Shown here in pieces: positions 28,062 through 36,230 of a stretch of DNA of 52,672 nt. The notes under the pieces were generated by a model, which was given only the letters and a program-made list of their open reading frames with translations, had not been told where the DNA came from and ran no database searches. Location: NCBI GenBank assembly GCA_002478885.1, contig DLKC01000044.1, positions 1 through 52,672 of the forward strand, read 5' to 3'. This stretch comes from Chitinophagaceae bacterium UBA7600 (GTDB taxonomy: Bacteria; Bacteroidota; Bacteroidia; Chitinophagales; Chitinophagaceae). The stretch's first letter is position 1. Each line of letters starts with the position of its first letter. Made by a program: the position numbers and the translations under genes.

Positions 28062-28598
28062 CTAAAAGCTGTTCTTCCACATCATACTTTCGATGGGTTT
28101 GTCGGGTTGTCCACTGTATTTGGCATTTTTTTTCTGGTTGTATTTTACCTCAATTTCGCCATCAACAGGAAAATAGATCAACTGGCCAATCGGCATTCCT
28201 TTATAAATTTTAACCGGCTGCTTTACCGATATTTCCAAAGTCCAGTTGCCACAAAAACCAACATCTCCTTTGCCTGCAGTTGCGTGAATATCTATGCCCA
28301 GCCGCCCCGTGGAAGATTTGCCTTCAAGGAACGGGACATGCGCATGCGTTTCTGTGTATTCTTCCGTTACACCCAGGTAAAAAATATGCGGGTACAAGAC
28401 GAAGCCATCTTCCGGAATTTCAAAATATTCAATCTCGTTGTGCTTTTTGGCATCGAGAATATGTTCGCGGTAAGTTGCAAGCCACTTGCCCAAATGCACA
28501 TCGTAACTGTTGCTGCCAAGGCAGGCGCGATCGTATGGCGCAATTTTTATCGTGCCTTTTTCAATTTCCTCCAAAATCCGTTTGTCTGAAAGAATCAT
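28062..28598 (-). CDS. dcd: dCTP deaminase
   Basis: This 178-residue enzyme should deaminate dCTP to dUTP for thymidylate synthesis. It has the trimeric dUTPase-like fold with GSNSYDVHLG near residue 30, the phosphate-binding EGKSSTGRLGIDIHATAG (about 110-127), and GNWTLEIS holding the catalytic Glu position of the family. The length is close to that of other bacterial Dcd proteins. There is no signal peptide. Whether it also cleaves dUTP (the bifunctional type) cannot be decided from the sequence alone. Confidence 0.93.
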   Translation of the reverse strand: MILSDKRILEEIEKGTIKIAPYDRACLGSNSYDVHLGKWLATYREHILDAKKHNEIEYFEIPEDGFVLYPHIFYLGVTEEYTETHAHVPFLEGKSSTGRLGIDIHATAGKGDVGFCGNWTLEISVKQPVKIYKGMPIGQLIYFPVDGEIEVKYNQKKNAKYSGQPDKPIESMMWKNSF

Positions 28599-28649
28599 TG
28601 CTTCTTCTTTTTAAAGATGTGTTTTGCTTAATATTTATGATACAAGCTG

Positions 28650-28690
28650 CAGGCCTTCGTGGCATCGTTCCTTGTGTCACTCACTTGTAC
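28650..28690 (+). repeat. Dispersed repeat, left half-site of the TCACTC type
   Basis: The core CTTGTGTCACTCACTTGTAC is at 28671-28690, preceded by the usual arm CGTGGCATCG. The exact complement of this core lies at 29967-29986, and arm plus core agree in 32 of 34 positions. The two bracket the phosphopantetheinyl transferase gene and the type IX remnant. GTGGCA (28659-28664) can pair with TGTCAC (28675-28680). Confidence 0.85.
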
Positions 28691-28800
28691 GGAAGATCAA
28701 TACTCAGCCATTGCAGCAAATATTCAGTAAATAAATTGTAAAACCCTGCCTGAATAAAATTATTTTTGACCACTTGCAAGCTAAAGCCGTAAACATATAA

Positions 28801-29430
28801 TTGCCCCTCTTTTATCAACATAATATTAACGAACAAACCAAACTCGGCATCTGGAAAATAGCTGAGCCAGAAGTATTTTTTACAGGCAAGGTGCCTTTGC
28901 AGCGTGAAATTACACATCCGCACAAAAGACTGCAGCATTTAGCTGGCCGCTGCCTGCTTACCCAACTGTTTAGCGATTTCCCTTACGATGAGATACTTAT
29001 CGCTGACACAAGAAAACCTTACCTGCCTTACGAACAATATCATTTTTCCATTTCACATTGTGGCAACTATGCAGCGGCAATTGTAAGCAGTGTCAGCCGT
29101 GTTGGTATAGATATCGAAATACCAACAGAAAAAATTGAGCGGATCAAACATAAATTTCTAAACCCGCAAGAAATGGCTATGCTAGCAGCACCAGGGCACT
29201 CCATATCGCAACTTGAAAAACTAGCTATTATGTGGAGCGCAAAAGAGGCCGTATTTAAATGGTGGGGCTGGGGAAGCGTTGATTTTAGCGAGGAGATTCT
29301 GCTACAACCGTCAGCACTGTCGGGACAGGGTTTTATGGCTGCCGGTTTTGTTAGAAATGCAGAAGTCTTCCCCTTAACGCTTCAATACAAATTATTCGAA
29401 GAGCTTTGCCTGGTTTGGGTTGCTTCCTAG
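28801..29430 (+). CDS. 4'-phosphopantetheinyl transferase superfamily protein (TTG start)
   Basis: This 209-residue enzyme should transfer the phosphopantetheine arm of CoA to carrier proteins. Signature motifs are VGIDIE (metal-binding Asp/Glu) and WSAKEAVFKWWG, with ISHCGNYAAA before them, as in the Sfp/AcpS superfamily. The frame must start at TTG 28801, because an in-frame stop lies directly before it and no ATG occurs early enough; the expected MPLFYQ beginning supports this site. It lies in a segment bracketed by inverted repeats (28650 and 29967). The FabF gene downstream on the other strand uses the same kind of carrier protein, a loose functional link. Confidence 0.88.
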   Translation: MPLFYQHNINEQTKLGIWKIAEPEVFFTGKVPLQREITHPHKRLQHLAGRCLLTQLFSDFPYDEILIADTRKPYLPYEQYHFSISHCGNYAAAIVSSVSRVGIDIEIPTEKIERIKHKFLNPQEMAMLAAPGHSISQLEKLAIMWSAKEAVFKWWGWGSVDFSEEILLQPSALSGQGFMAAGFVRNAEVFPLTLQYKLFEELCLVWVAS

Positions 29431-29883
29431 TGCTTTTATGAAAAATCGCTGGGCGGCGATGGCTTCGATCGTGGATGGGATGTAAAACAAACGGCAGATG
29501 GCGGATATATTTTAGCAGGAGAATCTAACTCAGGTGGCAGTGGAGATGTAAGCGACGACCACCCGGGTAACAACTGCTGGATAGTTAAACTATTTAAAGA
29601 TCCGGTAAGTTTGGCTTCGGCAACTCTTGAAGACAATTTGTCCATTACCAGTGACCCCAAAAACCATGATTTTAAAATCTATCCCAATCCTGTTGCCGAT
29701 GCAGTGCATATTCAGGTTAGCGGTAGCAGTACATTTTCACTAATCGATTTCTCAGGTAAAATTTTAGTAACTACAAAAATTACAGGTTCCGGGAGCATTG
29801 CTGTAAACAATTTTTCGCCGGGTATTTACTACTTGAAAAATAACACAACCGGTAAGTTGCAAAAGGTGTTGATAAGCCGCTAA
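29431..29883 (+). pseudogene. Remnant of a type IX secretion cargo: partial beta-propeller plus C-terminal sorting domain
   Basis: The open frame runs without a stop from just after the TAG of the preceding gene to 29883, but has no proper start. It reads KSLGGDGFDRGWDVKQTADG, then GGYILAGESNS and NNCWIVKL, the repeat type of large secreted Bacteroidota proteins, and ends in a type IX sorting domain (FKIYPNPVADAVHIQVSG, SLIDFSGKIL, SPGIYYLKNN, KVLISR). Only the last 150 residues remain, so I read it as the 3' relic of a much longer gene. It is in frame with the transferase gene, so read-through of one TAG would fuse them; that is probably chance. A short product from TTG 29611 would lack a signal peptide. 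Confidence 0.8.
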
Positions 29884-29904
29884 AAAAATTAAATACTGTT
29901 ATAA

Positions 29905-29947
29905 AAAGACCTGCCAGGTTTCAAGTCCTGGCAGGTCTTTCTTTTTT
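29905..29947 (+). terminator. Strong rho-independent terminator
   Basis: AAAGACCTGCCAGG (29905-29918) pairs perfectly with CCTGGCAGGTCTTT (29927-29940) across an eight-base loop and is followed by CTTTTTTT. It closes the type IX remnant and, with A-runs on the other side, may also serve the convergent FabF gene. Confidence 0.92.
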
Positions 29948-29966
29948 TGCTGCATTGTATTGTTCA

Positions 29967-30000
29967 GTACAAGTGAGTGACACAAGGGACGATGCCATGA
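29967..30000 (-). repeat. Dispersed repeat, right half-site of the TCACTC type
   Basis: GTACAAGTGAGTGACACAAG at 29967-29986, followed by GGACGATGCCATGA, is the exact inverse of the core at 28671-28690. It lies between the terminator and the 3' end of fabF. Confidence 0.85.
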
Positions 30001-30034
30001 AAAATAAATGCTTGCTACCTGATTGCTTCTTTTT

Positions 30035-31282
30035 TTACTCTTCGAATCTTTTAAAGACCGCGATCGCATTGTGACCGCCAAAACCAAAAGTGTTACTCAT
30101 GGCAACATCAACTTTATGATTGATGGCCGCGCCTGTAACAATATCGAGGCCGGCCGGAATTTTAGGATCTATTTCAGTTGTGTTTATGGTAGGCGGAACA
30201 ATTCCCGTATTGATGGCCATGATCGACGCAATAGCTTCGATGCCACCGGCGCCACCCAGCAGATGACCTGTCATAGATTTGGTTGCACTAATCTTGAATT
30301 TTGTTTGCAGATCGGCTTTCAACCGGTTAATTGCAATGGTTTCGCTTATGTCGCCCATTGGTGTTGAGGTTGCGTGTGCATTAATATAATCCACATCGGC
30401 AATGGTTAAGCCTGCATCCCGCAGTGCAAGTTTCATTCCGCGATAAGCGCCTTCGCCTTCGGGGTGTGTAGCTGAAAGGTGGTAGGCATCGCCCGTCATG
30501 GCGCCGCCTACAAGTTCGGCGAGAATATTTGCGCCACGGTCCAATGCATGCTCAAGTTCTTCTATTACCAGTGCACCTGCACCTTCGCCCATTACAAAAC
30601 CATCGCGGTTTTTGTCGAATGGGCGCGATGCGGCTGAAGGGTCATCATTTCGGTGAGAAAGCGCTTTCATTGCAGAGAAACCGCCGACAGGGCCCGGACT
30701 TAAAGGCGCTTCAGAACCGCCTGTGATGAACATTTTGGCTTTGCCCCAACGGATCATGTTTAAGGCTTCGATCATTGCCGTATTGGAACTGGCACAGGCT
30801 GTAACCGTTCCAAAGTTTACGCCCTGGAAACCGTATTTTATAGAAATAACGCCTGAGGCGATGTTGGTGATCATTTTGGGAATAAGATATGGATTGAAAT
30901 GTGGCGTGCCATCGCCTTTGTAAAACTCAACCAACTGCTCTTCGAAGGTGGTCATACCACCCTGGCCGCAACCCCATATAACGCCCACCTCTGTTTTATC
31001 GATCGTATCGAGATTAATCTCCGCGCTCTTAATAGCTTCAGCCACAGCGGCAAGCGCAAACTGCGTAAAGAGATCGGCTTTTCGTGCTTCGGCTTTATCA
31101 ATATAATCGAGCGGATCATAATTCTTTACCTCGCAGGCAAAACGGGTTTTATATTTTGAAGCGTCGAACCTGGTAATAGGACCAGCTCCGCTTGCGCCAT
31201 TGATCAATGCATTCCAGAAATCAGGCACATTTTTACCAATGGGGGTTAATGCACCCATACCAGTGACTACTGCTCTTTTCAT
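30035..31282 (-). CDS. fabF: Beta-ketoacyl-ACP synthase II
   Basis: This 415-residue condensing enzyme elongates acyl-ACP with malonyl-ACP in fatty acid synthesis. The thiolase-fold triad is complete: Cys163 in VTACASSNTA, His303 in NAHATSTPMGD and His340 in SMTGHLLGGAGG. Other family marks are VVTGMGALTPIG at the N-terminus, VMGEGAGALV and NTFGFGGHNA at the C-terminus. Length and motifs match FabF. It stands alone, without acpP or rnc next to it, so it could be either the housekeeping copy or a paralogue for a special lipid or pigment. A candidate promoter lies at 31334-31362. Confidence 0.92.
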   Translation of the reverse strand: MKRAVVTGMGALTPIGKNVPDFWNALINGASGAGPITRFDASKYKTRFACEVKNYDPLDYIDKAEARKADLFTQFALAAVAEAIKSAEINLDTIDKTEVGVIWGCGQGGMTTFEEQLVEFYKGDGTPHFNPYLIPKMITNIASGVISIKYGFQGVNFGTVTACASSNTAMIEALNMIRWGKAKMFITGGSEAPLSPGPVGGFSAMKALSHRNDDPSAASRPFDKNRDGFVMGEGAGALVIEELEHALDRGANILAELVGGAMTGDAYHLSATHPEGEGAYRGMKLALRDAGLTIADVDYINAHATSTPMGDISETIAINRLKADLQTKFKISATKSMTGHLLGGAGGIEAIASIMAINTGIVPPTINTTEIDPKIPAGLDIVTGAAINHKVDVAMSNTFGFGGHNAIAVFKRFEE

Positions 31283-31333
31283 AGTTTGTTGAATGGTGGT
31301 TAAATGTTTATTGTTGGTTTTTTAAAATTGCTG

Positions 31334-31362
31334 CAAAGATGCAGGGATAAATGTTATCACAA
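31334..31362 (-). promoter_or_regulatory. Candidate promoter of fabF (TTG-N18-CATCTTTG)
   Basis: On the minus strand, TTG at 31362-31360 and CATCTTTG at 31341-31334 are 18 bases apart, close to the Bacteroidota consensus, about 50 bases before the fabF start. This is one of only two gaps longer than about 120 bases without the dispersed repeat. Confidence 0.45.
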
Positions 31363-31458
31363 TCCATGGAGTTTAACCGGCTGGGAAAATATAACGGGTA
31401 ACCGTTTCGTTATAAATAAATTGGTCAGCACTGGTTTTTCCGGAGATTGAACAACTGA

Positions 31459-32556
31459 TCAGTCATCAAATTTACCATTGGTTTTTGGAATTAGGGCTAA
31501 ACTTTTTCTAAGTATTTGCTTCAATTGTGTTTTCACAATTTGCCCCATTGTTCTGCAGCGCAGGTAAGATAATTCATGAAAATGGTCGGCCAGTTCAATC
31601 TTTAGTTGGTTGATCTTTTCAGATTGGGAAATATCATCGTCATGCATTATATCCAGGAGCTCTTTTACACGGTAGCGTGCCGAGACCAGCCTGAAAGTCA
31701 TCATTGTTCTTTCTTCGGCCTGGTATTGCGCAATGCTGTCTTTGTCGAGGTATTTTACAACTGCGTCAACAAAGGCCCTGTTCTCTTTAAAGAACTGCGG
31801 GCGGTATAAATTTTTTTTTCCTTCAAAAGATTGCTGATCAAAATCTATGCAGCGTATCCGGTATTGAAAATCGTCGTCGATGTCGGGCGTAATATTAACT
31901 ACAAAGTTATAACTGCGCATATCGCCGAGCAGGCGCACAAAACAACGCTCATTAAACTTTACAAACTCTTTGGCAAACCTAATTATGTTGGTGTTTGAAT
32001 TTCGCAGGTAATCTTCAGAGAATACGTCGCCCGGGATTCCTGGAATATGCTCCTCGACCAGTGTTTCATAATTCGTTAAAAAAGTAATACGGTTCGGCGA
32101 AAGCAGGTGTTCAAGTTCCAACCCATATATACGGCTTGCGTCTGCCTGTTTTATATAGTAGTGATCGTGGTTATCGTTGATCTTATTTACAATGCGTATG
32201 CGAAAAGGGTGACTATTGCCAAAAGTGCAAAAATCGATGCGTGCCACATCGAGGTGGCTGGTAAAACTAAGGTCGCCTTCCGTTTTCAATATGGCATAAG
32301 TTTTTACCAGCGTATCGCGCAAAAATTCCCATTCGCGCATATCGTAGGTAACCGTTTCCCACAAAGTGTGTTTGCCAAATTTGTCTTTTAGCGGAATGGA
32401 AAAAGTAAAACGTAACAGATCTCGGTACGACACAGGTAGCTTTACTTCGCGGCCCTGGTTTACCAGGTACTGCCGCAATTTCGAGTCGACCCTGAAGATG
32501 GGTTTCTTCTTCGAAGGCCGCATACTCTCCATATGATCATTAATACTATGGTACAT
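31459..32556 (-). CDS. Kinase-like protein of unknown function
   Basis: This 365-residue cytoplasmic protein has no name that I can give, but its middle reads like a degenerate kinase or aminoglycoside-phosphotransferase fold. YYIKQADASR (Lys136) resembles a nucleotide-binding beta-3 strand, GLELEHLL (Glu147 or Glu149) a following helix, and VEEHIPGIPGD a hinge. LLGDMRSYNFVV (Asp212, Asn217) matches the catalytic loop, and IRCIDFDQQSFEG (Asp238/Asp240) the metal-binding loop. The C-terminal 110 residues are helical and basic at the end. Met9 or Met12 could be the true start. No signal peptide or membrane helix. The kinase reading is inference from motif order and spacing only. Confidence 0.75.
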   Translation of the reverse strand: MYHSINDHMESMRPSKKKPIFRVDSKLRQYLVNQGREVKLPVSYRDLLRFTFSIPLKDKFGKHTLWETVTYDMREWEFLRDTLVKTYAILKTEGDLSFTSHLDVARIDFCTFGNSHPFRIRIVNKINDNHDHYYIKQADASRIYGLELEHLLSPNRITFLTNYETLVEEHIPGIPGDVFSEDYLRNSNTNIIRFAKEFVKFNERCFVRLLGDMRSYNFVVNITPDIDDDFQYRIRCIDFDQQSFEGKKNLYRPQFFKENRAFVDAVVKYLDKDSIAQYQAEERTMMTFRLVSARYRVKELLDIMHDDDISQSEKINQLKIELADHFHELSYLRCRTMGQIVKTQLKQILRKSLALIPKTNGKFDD

Positions 32557-32654
32557 ATTACCAGGCTACGTTTTAACTCGGCGAAAGGTAAAATATATTG
32601 GGTATATTTTTTATGACATTTTTCATATAGCCTTTGTGCGAAGCATTATTGTGT

Positions 32655-32870
32655 ACCCAACTGCAGCACAAGATTCAGCTTTACTTGCGTCGCACTCTTG
32701 TACGAAAGAATAGCACTGAACAGTTTTGCTCAAAAGTCGAAAGTGCATCGCAAATGGTATTTTAATACGCACATGCAGTTATAGCTGTTACCTGAATCAT
32801 GCTGCTCTTTGCTGCAATGTACAAGGGTGCGACGCAACGGAAGATTGATTGAAAAACAAAAGCCGGGCTT
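32655..32870. repeat. Dispersed repeat, wide-loop inverted pair
   Basis: The left core CTTGCGTCGCACTCTTGTAC is at 32684-32703 and the right core GTACAAGGGTGCGACGCAAC at 32819-32838, followed by GGAAGATTGATTG and AAGCCGGGC. The interior has 115 bases. It lies in the 364-base divergent gap 32557-32920, whose remaining sequence is AT-rich and holds only the candidate promoter at 32887. Confidence 0.88.
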
Positions 32871-32886
32871 AAAAGAAAAAATTTAC

Positions 32887-32916
32887 TTGACCATAACACA
32901 GGCGTTAATACCTTCG
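32887..32916 (+). promoter_or_regulatory. Candidate promoter TTG-N19-TACCTTCG
   Basis: TTG at 32887-32889 and TACCTTCG at 32909-32916 are exactly 19 bases apart, an excellent fit to the Bacteroidota promoter. The -7 box ends only four bases before the ATG at 32921, so transcription would begin at or inside the start codon unless a later start is used. Confidence 0.55.
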
Positions 32917-32920
32917 GTTT

Positions 32921-33832
32921 ATGAAAAAATTGATCACGGTTTTTTTATTGCTGCTGGGTACATTAGCGAAAAGCCAAACGATAACGGCGAAGATTATTGA
33001 CTCTGTTTCGCTCAGGCCATTATCTTACGCCATTGTTATTTACCACAACAATGAAAAAGTGATCTACAGCGATATTTCCGGACATTTTACCTTGGCGCTT
33101 GATTCGCTTACAACCAATGACAACCTCGAAATTCAATTTCTCGGCTTTAGAAAATATCACATTAGCAAAAGCAGCCTCTACGACGGTATCGTTATAAAAA
33201 TGAGCCCCGAAATGCAGGAGCTAAACCCCGTTATCGTTACCAACTGCCGCCGCTTTGAAGAGTTTACCCTCAACAAAAAAACAGGCCACATACGCAATTA
33301 TATTGGCCCCGGCCCCGAAACACGGCTGGTGATTATCTCCCGCTATTACAACAGCACCGGCCGCAACAGCTTCGTGAATAAGATGAGCATCTACATTGAT
33401 GAAAAATCGCCCAACCTTCAAATACCTATCCGCCTGCGATGGTACGAGTGGGATAATGAAAAAAGAATGCCTGGTAAAGAATTAACCGATACAAATATTG
33501 TGGTGTTCCCATATAAAGAGGGCTGGAACGATTTTGATATTCCAGCCAACACGATCAACTGCCCTAAATCGTGGGTCGTGTTTGGCATTGAGTTTATTTA
33601 TCCTTCCGACTACAAACTACAATACGATACATTGAAATCGGGCGATGACAAAATAAAATGGTTAAGCGACATGCAGAATCGCTGGTCGCTGGGTTTGCAG
33701 TATGTTACAGAAGAAGACGAAGGCGGCTTTTACATAGTTAACAATGGTAGCATTCAACGCTATAATAAAAAATATGACCGCTATTTTCTGCGGCCAGCCA
33801 TAAAGTTCACCATATCTTTTTGTAAGGAATAG
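32921..33832 (+). CDS. Exported CarboxypepD_reg-like domain protein
   Basis: This 303-residue protein has a signal peptide (FLLLLGTLAKSQ) and an N-terminal carboxypeptidase-regulatory-like domain at about residues 20-95 (TITAKIIDSVSLRPLSYAIV, YSDISGHFTLAL, IQFLGFRKYHI). The rest, about 200 residues, is beta-rich (NKMSIYIDEKSPNLQIPIRL, PKSWVVFGIEFIYP) and of unknown function. It is too short to hold a receptor barrel. It may bind or anchor something in the periplasm or at the outer membrane. Six bases separate its stop from that of the convergent bcp gene. Confidence 0.85.
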   Translation: MKKLITVFLLLLGTLAKSQTITAKIIDSVSLRPLSYAIVIYHNNEKVIYSDISGHFTLALDSLTTNDNLEIQFLGFRKYHISKSSLYDGIVIKMSPEMQELNPVIVTNCRRFEEFTLNKKTGHIRNYIGPGPETRLVIISRYYNSTGRNSFVNKMSIYIDEKSPNLQIPIRLRWYEWDNEKRMPGKELTDTNIVVFPYKEGWNDFDIPANTINCPKSWVVFGIEFIYPSDYKLQYDTLKSGDDKIKWLSDMQNRWSLGLQYVTEEDEGGFYIVNNGSIQRYNKKYDRYFLRPAIKFTISFCKE

Positions 33833-33838
33833 ACACGA

Positions 33839-34306
33839 TTACTTTTGCTTCCAGAATGCAATAATCTCTTCGGCGTGGGCCTTATTTTTTGGCCTTAATA
33901 TGATCTTTTTGATAATGCCTTTTTCATTTATTAGAAATGAAGTGCGGTGTATGCCCATGTATTTTCTGCCGTACAATTGTTTCTCACCCCACACGCCATA
34001 TTTATCGATGATCTTGTGTGCAGGATCAGCAATAAGTGCAAACGGCAAATCATATTTCGCTTCAAATTTTTTGTGTTTCTTTTCATCGTCGGGGCTCACG
34101 CCTAAAACTTCGATACCCTCCTTTTTAAGCAGGCCAAAATTATCTCGCAGGTTGCAGGCCTGCACCGTGCAGGTTGGCGTATCATCTTCAGGATAAAAAT
34201 AAAGCAACAGCTTTTTTCCTTTAAAATCGGCAAGCTTTACCATATTACCATTTTGGTCGGAGCCTGTAAACAAAGGCGCTTTACTGCCTTCCTTTAATTC
34301 AATCAT
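33839..34306 (-). CDS. bcp: Thioredoxin-dependent thiol peroxidase (Bcp/PrxQ type)
   Basis: This 155-residue cytoplasmic peroxiredoxin reduces hydrogen peroxide and organic peroxides. The active-site motif YPEDDTPTCTVQACNLRD gives peroxidatic Cys46 and resolving Cys51, five residues apart as in the atypical two-cysteine Bcp class. Further family marks are GVSPDDEKKHKKF and DKYGVWGEKQLYGRKYMG with IHRTSFLINEKG. Length is typical. It stands alone between a convergent gene and a divergent methyltransferase gene, with no visible regulator site. Confidence 0.95.
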   Translation of the reverse strand: MIELKEGSKAPLFTGSDQNGNMVKLADFKGKKLLLYFYPEDDTPTCTVQACNLRDNFGLLKKEGIEVLGVSPDDEKKHKKFEAKYDLPFALIADPAHKIIDKYGVWGEKQLYGRKYMGIHRTSFLINEKGIIKKIILRPKNKAHAEEIIAFWKQK

Positions 34307-34395
34307 AATAGTGAGGTTTAAAATTCACCTTTAGGGATGTATATATTTTTATAATTTTCCGGCCTCAAATTACAGCTTACACTCAAAACACAAAG

Positions 34396-35133
34396 ATGTT
34401 AAGAAAACTAAACAGCGTTGTAAAAGATTTAATTCTTGTTTCGCGTATCGCATATATCATTTACCCTTTTCGAAAACTCCTTTTGTTTTTATACAATCTT
34501 TCGGAACTAACTGTTTGGATAAACCGTAATAAGCGCAACACCGGCAGCAACGATTTCTTTCGCTTAACAAGAAACTATCATGAAAGGTTGAATGGCTTTG
34601 CTTTTATTGCAGACAAATACCAGTTGGAAAACAAACCCGTTTCTTATTTCGAATTTGGCGTGGCATCAGGTGTTTCATTTGAATGGTGGTTACAACATGC
34701 AAAACATGCAGATTCGAAGTTCTTTGGTTTCGACACTTTCGAAGGCCTGCCTGAAGACTGGGGTCTGTTCTTTAAGAAAGGCGCCATGGCCCACGACATG
34801 AAAGCCATTGCAGACGAACGGCATCATTTTGTAAAAGGTATTTTCCAGGACACTATGCGCAATTTTGTAAATGAAAATCGCGCCATACTTCACCTTGATC
34901 AACGCAAAGTTTTACTTTTCGATGCCGATCTTTTCTCGTCAACCATCTATGTGTTAACACAATTATATCCGTACCTGCGAACAGGCGACGTGCTCATCTT
35001 CGACGAATTTAATGTGCCCAGCCACGAGTTCTATGCCATGAAGATTTTCCAGGATTGCTTTTATGTAAAGCTGCGCCCTGTAAGCGCCATCAACAATTTT
35101 TATCAAACTGCTTTTGAAATAGAAAAGATCTGA
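34396..35133 (+). CDS. Class I SAM-dependent methyltransferase (TylF/MycF-like)
   Basis: This 245-residue protein has a Rossmann methyltransferase core. The SAM motif is YFEFGVASGVSFEWW near residue 77, followed by FFGFDTFEGLPEDWG, as in the TylF/MycF sugar O-methyltransferase family, and later by LLFDADLFSSTIYVL and GDVLIFDEFN. The acidic residues DAD and DEF could bind a metal, as in that family. The N-terminal 45 residues are hydrophobic and basic and may touch the membrane. The acceptor substrate is unknown; no sugar or polyketide cluster surrounds it. Confidence 0.8.
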   Translation: MLRKLNSVVKDLILVSRIAYIIYPFRKLLLFLYNLSELTVWINRNKRNTGSNDFFRLTRNYHERLNGFAFIADKYQLENKPVSYFEFGVASGVSFEWWLQHAKHADSKFFGFDTFEGLPEDWGLFFKKGAMAHDMKAIADERHHFVKGIFQDTMRNFVNENRAILHLDQRKVLLFDADLFSSTIYVLTQLYPYLRTGDVLIFDEFNVPSHEFYAMKIFQDCFYVKLRPVSAINNFYQTAFEIEKI

Positions 35134-35147
35134 TTTTTATTCTTGTG

Positions 35148-35196
35148 GGCCCGGCATTTCTACAAGTGGCGTCACCTGTTGCGTCGCACCCTGTAC
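35148..35196 (+). repeat. Dispersed repeat, left half-site
   Basis: The arm GGGCCCGGCATTTCT and GGCGTCACCT lead to the core GTTGCGTCGCACCCTGTAC at 35178-35196, which has lost one base compared with consensus. It pairs in orientation with the right half-site at 36200, one gene away. Confidence 0.8.
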
Positions 35197-35330
35197 GTTA
35201 TCGCCTTGTGCGGCACTGCATGTAAAACACTTGCCCAGGCTGACAAGATCAATCATGCACTGTCTTTTTACTGATTCAGTTCATGCAAAAAAAGTCATTT
35301 CTTACTATTTTTAATTCCTCAATATTTACA

Positions 35331-36152
35331 ATGAAAGAACGATTGTTGTTATTTACCATGCTGCTTTGCCTAACGCAAATCTGTTTTGCTCAAAGCAAGA
35401 TCGATTATGGCAATAATGCCGCCGCTGGAAAATTCTATAATATTCGCGGCATAAAAATGTACTGCGAAATTTATGGAAGTGGCAAACCATTGCTCATGAT
35501 ACACGGCAACGGCGGATCGATTAAAGCATTTGAAAAGAATATTCCGTACTTCTCCAAAAAATACAAAGTAATTGTTCCGGATGGCCGTGCGCATGGCAAA
35601 TCAACCGACGAAGGCGATTCACTAAGCTTTGAATTGATGGCAGACGATTTTGCCGCTTTACTCGATACACTGCACGTGGACTCTGCATATGTTCTGGGCT
35701 GGAGTGATGGCGGCATTAATGCAATTGTTCTTGCCATGCGTCATCCGGGTAAGGTGATAAAGCTCGTTTCTACCGGGGCAAATCTATGGCCCGATTCAAC
35801 AGCTTTTGCCGATGGAGTATGGCAAGATGAAAAGAAGACTTACGATACCTACCACGATAAAGAATGGACCACAAAACAGGAAAAAAATAACTGGAAAGTT
35901 TTTATGCTTGACTGGAATCAGCCAAATATTGCGCTAAAGGATCTGCAGGCAGTTAAATGCCCGTCATTGATCGTGTGTGGAGATCATGATGTAATTGCTA
36001 TTGAGCATACCGTTCTGATTTACAAAAATATTGCACAGGCATATTTATGGATTGTTCCTGATTCACCACATGCTACGCTTATAAATCATGCTGACGAATT
36101 CAACAAGAAATCAGATGAATTTTTTTCGACGGCCTTTCATGTAACTAAGTAG
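35331..36152 (+). CDS. Exported alpha/beta hydrolase
   Basis: I choose the ATG at 35331 (MKERLLLFTMLLCL) because it gives a clean signal peptide ending in CFAQ; an upstream in-frame ATG at 35283 would add 16 residues before it. The enzyme has about 273 residues from this start. The oxyanion motif MIHGNGGS, the nucleophile elbow GWSDGG with Ser125, the Asp in VCGDHDVI and the His in PDSPHATL complete the triad. It resembles periplasmic esterase or lactonase-type hydrolases, but the substrate cannot be told. It is a single gene bracketed by inverted half-sites (35178 and 36219). Confidence 0.88.
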   Translation: MKERLLLFTMLLCLTQICFAQSKIDYGNNAAAGKFYNIRGIKMYCEIYGSGKPLLMIHGNGGSIKAFEKNIPYFSKKYKVIVPDGRAHGKSTDEGDSLSFELMADDFAALLDTLHVDSAYVLGWSDGGINAIVLAMRHPGKVIKLVSTGANLWPDSTAFADGVWQDEKKTYDTYHDKEWTTKQEKNNWKVFMLDWNQPNIALKDLQAVKCPSLIVCGDHDVIAIEHTVLIYKNIAQAYLWIVPDSPHATLINHADEFNKKSDEFFSTAFHVTK

Positions 36153-36199
36153 ATCGGATGCGGTATGGCTGATTTTTTCGCTGAACAGCCTTACCTCCA

Positions 36200-36230
36200 G
36201 TACAAGTGTGCGACGCAACCGAAGCCTGGT
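36200..36230 (-). repeat. Dispersed repeat, right half-site
   Basis: GTACAAGTGTGCGACGCAAC at 36200-36219 is followed by CGAAGCCTGGTAC. The usual arm is shortened. No other feature was recognised in the 240-base gap 36153-36392. Confidence 0.85.

Noticed and set aside
28681..28938. Minus-strand frame of 85 residues
   Set aside because: It overlaps the repeat and the start of the phosphopantetheinyl transferase gene and shows no recognisable protein features.
31391..31413. Small inverted repeat AACGG...CCGTT near the end of the kinase-like gene
   Set aside because: The stem is only five base pairs with no T-run, too weak to call a terminator.
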